This document shows, in pieces, positions 4,787-6,909 of a stretch of DNA of 6,909 bases. The notes under the pieces are model-generated. The model made no database searches, had not been told where the DNA came from, and saw only the letters and a list, made by a program, of their open reading frames with translations. The stretch comes from Desulfobacterales bacterium. GTDB taxonomy: Bacteria; Desulfobacterota; Desulfobacteria; Desulfobacterales; QNYZ01. The stretch spans positions 1-6,909 of the forward strand of contig JAOZUU010000072.1 of the NCBI GenBank assembly GCA_029938515.1. The letters are read 5' to 3'. Within the stretch, counting starts at the first letter, position 1. Each line of letters opens with the position of its first letter. The translations under genes were made by a program, and so were the position numbers.

Positions 4787-6907
4787 TCAATTCAGGTTTA
4801 AATATCTGCAAACCCGAAACCCCACATCCTCCCGCCTGTCATCATCGTAACCGCGGTATGCCAGCCTCAAGGTACTGATGCTGCCGCTCTTCCAGCTGGA
4901 ACCCCGGATCACATGGTGCTTGCCTTCTCTGGGGCCGGCCGGGTCCGTGTACGTTTTTTCGGGCGCATAGGTATAAATGGAATAATAGTCATGGCACCAT
5001 TCCGCCACGTTCCCACCCATATCGTGCAGACCCGGTTGGTTGGGCTTGAATTTGGCCGGCGGGGCCGCAACCGCATAGCCATCATTGTAGTCCTCGATAA
5101 CGGTCGGCAGCAAGTCTTTTGCGGATTGATCGGAAAAATTACCCGATGGTTGCCCGGGAGGAAATGTTTTACCCCATGGATATTTTAAGAACGTGTGTGC
5201 ATCAATGTGCCGGGCAGCGTATTCCCACTCCGCTTCGGTCGGCAAACGGTATCCGGTGTTCAGCGGTTCGACCGGGACCAGCTTATCCCCTTTTTGAATA
5301 TAGGCCGGAGGGAGGGACGCTTTGGCGCTGAGCCAGTTGCAGAATAAAGCGGCCTCTTCCCAGGTCACGCGAACCACGGGTTGTTTCGCATTGTCGAGAC
5401 GATGGGATTTAAAAATGCCCGAATTATGCCGGGCCCTGAATGCCTTGAACGCTTTGTTTGTGACTTCGGTGACGCCCATGTAAAAGGGGCGTGTCAGCTT
5501 GATCTTCCGGAGCGTCTCGTTGGACCTGCGCCCCTGCTCCCTGCGTGAAGATCCCATTGTAAAGGACTCGGGACGAATCAGTTTCAACTGGTAACCTGTC
5601 TGGGTCGTGATCGTATCCAATGCAACTTTTTGGGGCGTTTGCTCGTTTTTCAAGACGATTTTCAATTGCTGAGGATAACCGGGTCGGGGGGTAATCTGGA
5701 TGCGATACGATTGATATCCTTTCTTTTTGAATTCCAGGGTATGTGCGGTCGCAACCAGGCGCAACTGCTCCGGCACACGACCCCGTGATTTTCCGTTCAC
5801 CAGAAGCTCGGCATCGGACGGTTTCACCAGCAGATGAACGATACCTTCCCGGGGTTTTAAATCTATGTCGAGCTGTTTTGACGCGGACGAAGGAATTTTT
5901 ATTTTACGGGTCGCTTTTTCAAAACCGGCTTTGGATACTTGCACCACATGATCTTCAGATGGAGAAAGATCGGTTGTCAGCGGCGTTTGACCGACAAATA
6001 TTCCGTCAATAATCACATTCGCTCCGGCAGGCTTTGTTTTGATCATCACTCTGCCGTCCGCCGGTTTGAGCCGTATACCGTTTAATTCCTGCGGTTCATT
6101 GGATTTTACGACCAGGCGTTGTTTCCAGGTTTTATGCCGATCGGCACTGATTTCCAGCGTATAAATTCCGGCCGTCAACTGTTTGCGCAGGGGGGTATTC
6201 CCGATCGATTTTCCATCTATCTTCACGTTTGCGCCCGGCGGAAATGAACTGAAGGTAATATCCGACCAGGCCGGAAGCAGGGCCCAGTTAAACGTCTCCG
6301 ATTCACTGCACCCGTTGACATCAACCTCCGTCTGAAAAACCTGATAATTCTCGGCGTAAATCTGGATCTTTTTTAACCCCGACATGAGTTCGAGATTCTC
6401 AACCGGCGTGGTCCCCGCTTCAGTATTGTCGACATATACCCGGGCACCGGCAATGGTGTTTTCGGTCACACCCGATTGATGAGCCTTGATCACCAGCCGG
6501 CCGGGAAGCTTGCGCATCTCGAAAACCAGGTCCTGGCGCTTATCCGTACTGACCCGAAACGCTTTGTCAACAGGGGCATAGCACGTTTTGAAAGCCTTCA
6601 CCCTGTATTCACCGGGTCTCATCAGATAATAGTCAGCGATCCGTGGGGTAACAATACCGCCGGAAACGGTCATGCTTTCCGGGACTGGCCTGATTGTTAT
6701 CACGACCTGTCGAGAGGTAAAGACAAACCAGGCCGCGGCACAGAGCAGCACTAGAGATACGCCTAAAAGGATGCCGGAAAACCACTTCAAAATGGTAAAC
6801 GGTCTCAATCCTGTGGAAGGCTGTCCGGACCGGAACGGGATCGGCTCGATTTTTATCGGTTCGGTCTTCCCCGGCACTTCATTTTTATCCTGGATTCTGT
6901 CTTTCAA
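4787..6907 (-). CDS. Membrane-anchored PEGA-repeat protein with C-terminal FGE-sulfatase-like domain (5' end possibly outside window)
   Basis: The 706-residue frame has a polar N-terminus (1-36), one hydrophobic helix (about 37-63, preceded by Arg/Lys, so N-in/C-out), then beta-rich repeats. Three clear PEGA repeats lie at about 214-282, 285-353 and 354-420, recognisable by P-x-G/D-A-x-V/L-x-I/V-D/N-G and GNTPL/GQTPL; two weaker ones fill 66-213. An FGE-sulfatase/SUMF1-type domain occupies about 436-704, with hallmarks TEVTNKAF, GYRLPTEAEWEYAAR, MGGNVAEW, VIRGSSW and VGFRVCR. The Cys pair that true formylglycine-generating enzymes carry after the RGGS-like motif is absent (RGSSWKSGSISTLRLAYR here), so sulfatase activation is unlikely; a binding or structural role in the periplasm, perhaps on peptidoglycan or glycan, is inferred. 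The only visible start is TTG at 6907, two bases from the edge, so the real start may lie upstream. The stop is TGA at 4787, and 86 bp separate it from the next gene. Confidence 0.9.
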   Translation of the reverse strand: MKDRIQDKNEVPGKTEPIKIEPIPFRSGQPSTGLRPFTILKWFSGILLGVSLVLLCAAAWFVFTSRQVVITIRPVPESMTVSGGIVTPRIADYYLMRPGEYRVKAFKTCYAPVDKAFRVSTDKRQDLVFEMRKLPGRLVIKAHQSGVTENTIAGARVYVDNTEAGTTPVENLELMSGLKKIQIYAENYQVFQTEVDVNGCSESETFNWALLPAWSDITFSSFPPGANVKIDGKSIGNTPLRKQLTAGIYTLEISADRHKTWKQRLVVKSNEPQELNGIRLKPADGRVMIKTKPAGANVIIDGIFVGQTPLTTDLSPSEDHVVQVSKAGFEKATRKIKIPSSASKQLDIDLKPREGIVHLLVKPSDAELLVNGKSRGRVPEQLRLVATAHTLEFKKKGYQSYRIQITPRPGYPQQLKIVLKNEQTPQKVALDTITTQTGYQLKLIRPESFTMGSSRREQGRRSNETLRKIKLTRPFYMGVTEVTNKAFKAFRARHNSGIFKSHRLDNAKQPVVRVTWEEAALFCNWLSAKASLPPAYIQKGDKLVPVEPLNTGYRLPTEAEWEYAARHIDAHTFLKYPWGKTFPPGQPSGNFSDQSAKDLLPTVIEDYNDGYAVAAPPAKFKPNQPGLHDMGGNVAEWCHDYYSIYTYAPEKTYTDPAGPREGKHHVIRGSSWKSGSISTLRLAYRGYDDDRREDVGFRVCRYLNLN

Positions 6908-6909
6908 TT

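Noticed and set aside
4787..5600. Active formylglycine-generating enzyme (sulfatase activator)
   Set aside because: The catalytic cysteines are missing and no sulfatase gene lies in the window.
1959..6907. Type VI secretion regulatory cluster
   Set aside because: FHA, VWA and FGE-like domains occur in type VI control modules, but no sheath, baseplate, ClpV, kinase or phosphatase gene is visible here.

Overview
The window holds one compact, co-directional gene cluster, entirely on the minus strand, so it reads from right to left. Base composition is close to balanced. The gene content (a Gram-negative style MotA/TolQ/ExbB proton channel, PEGA repeats, an FGE-sulfatase-like domain, FHA, and von Willebrand A domains) suggests a diderm bacterium with a complex signalling repertoire. 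Desulfobacterota (the former deltaproteobacterial sulfate reducers) is my best guess, from overall impression only; no phylogenetic marker is present.

Layout in transcription order: (1) 6907-4787, a single-pass membrane protein with about five PEGA-type repeats and a C-terminal FGE-sulfatase/SUMF1-like domain that lacks the catalytic cysteines; its start lies at or beyond the window edge. (2) 4700-4353, a small exported, Lys-rich protein of unknown function. (3) 4318-3515, a four-helix MotA/TolQ/ExbB-family channel protein. (4) A 140-bp gap with hairpins, a palindrome and a possible 30-codon leader frame. (5) 3374-1959, a cytoplasmic protein fusing a degenerate Hsp70/actin-like ATPase fold to a C-terminal FHA domain. 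(6) 1969-878, a membrane-anchored coiled-coil VWA protein. (7) 875-1, a second, paralogous membrane-anchored VWA protein whose C-terminus is cut off by the window edge. Genes 5-6 overlap by 11 nt and genes 6-7 are 2 nt apart, so these three are very probably translationally coupled. No tRNA, rRNA, CRISPR or insertion sequence was seen, and no gene-free stretch exceeds 140 bp.

The most interesting reading is that this is one envelope-spanning machine. Both VWA proteins begin with a short basic segment and a transmembrane helix carrying an Asp at its start (FSLSFLDCICCG followed by hydrophobics). This resembles the ion-carrying helix of ExbD/TolR (pattern NVTPFID plus hydrophobics). With a TolQ/ExbB-like channel protein encoded in the same cluster and no separate ExbD/TolR gene, the two VWA proteins are good candidates for the rotor/plug subunits of a proton-driven complex that delivers force to periplasmic VWA domains. 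The FHA/pseudo-ATPase protein would be the cytoplasmic scaffold or regulator, and the PEGA/FGE-like protein a periplasmic binding partner. This assignment is inference; the domain calls are read directly from the translated sequence.
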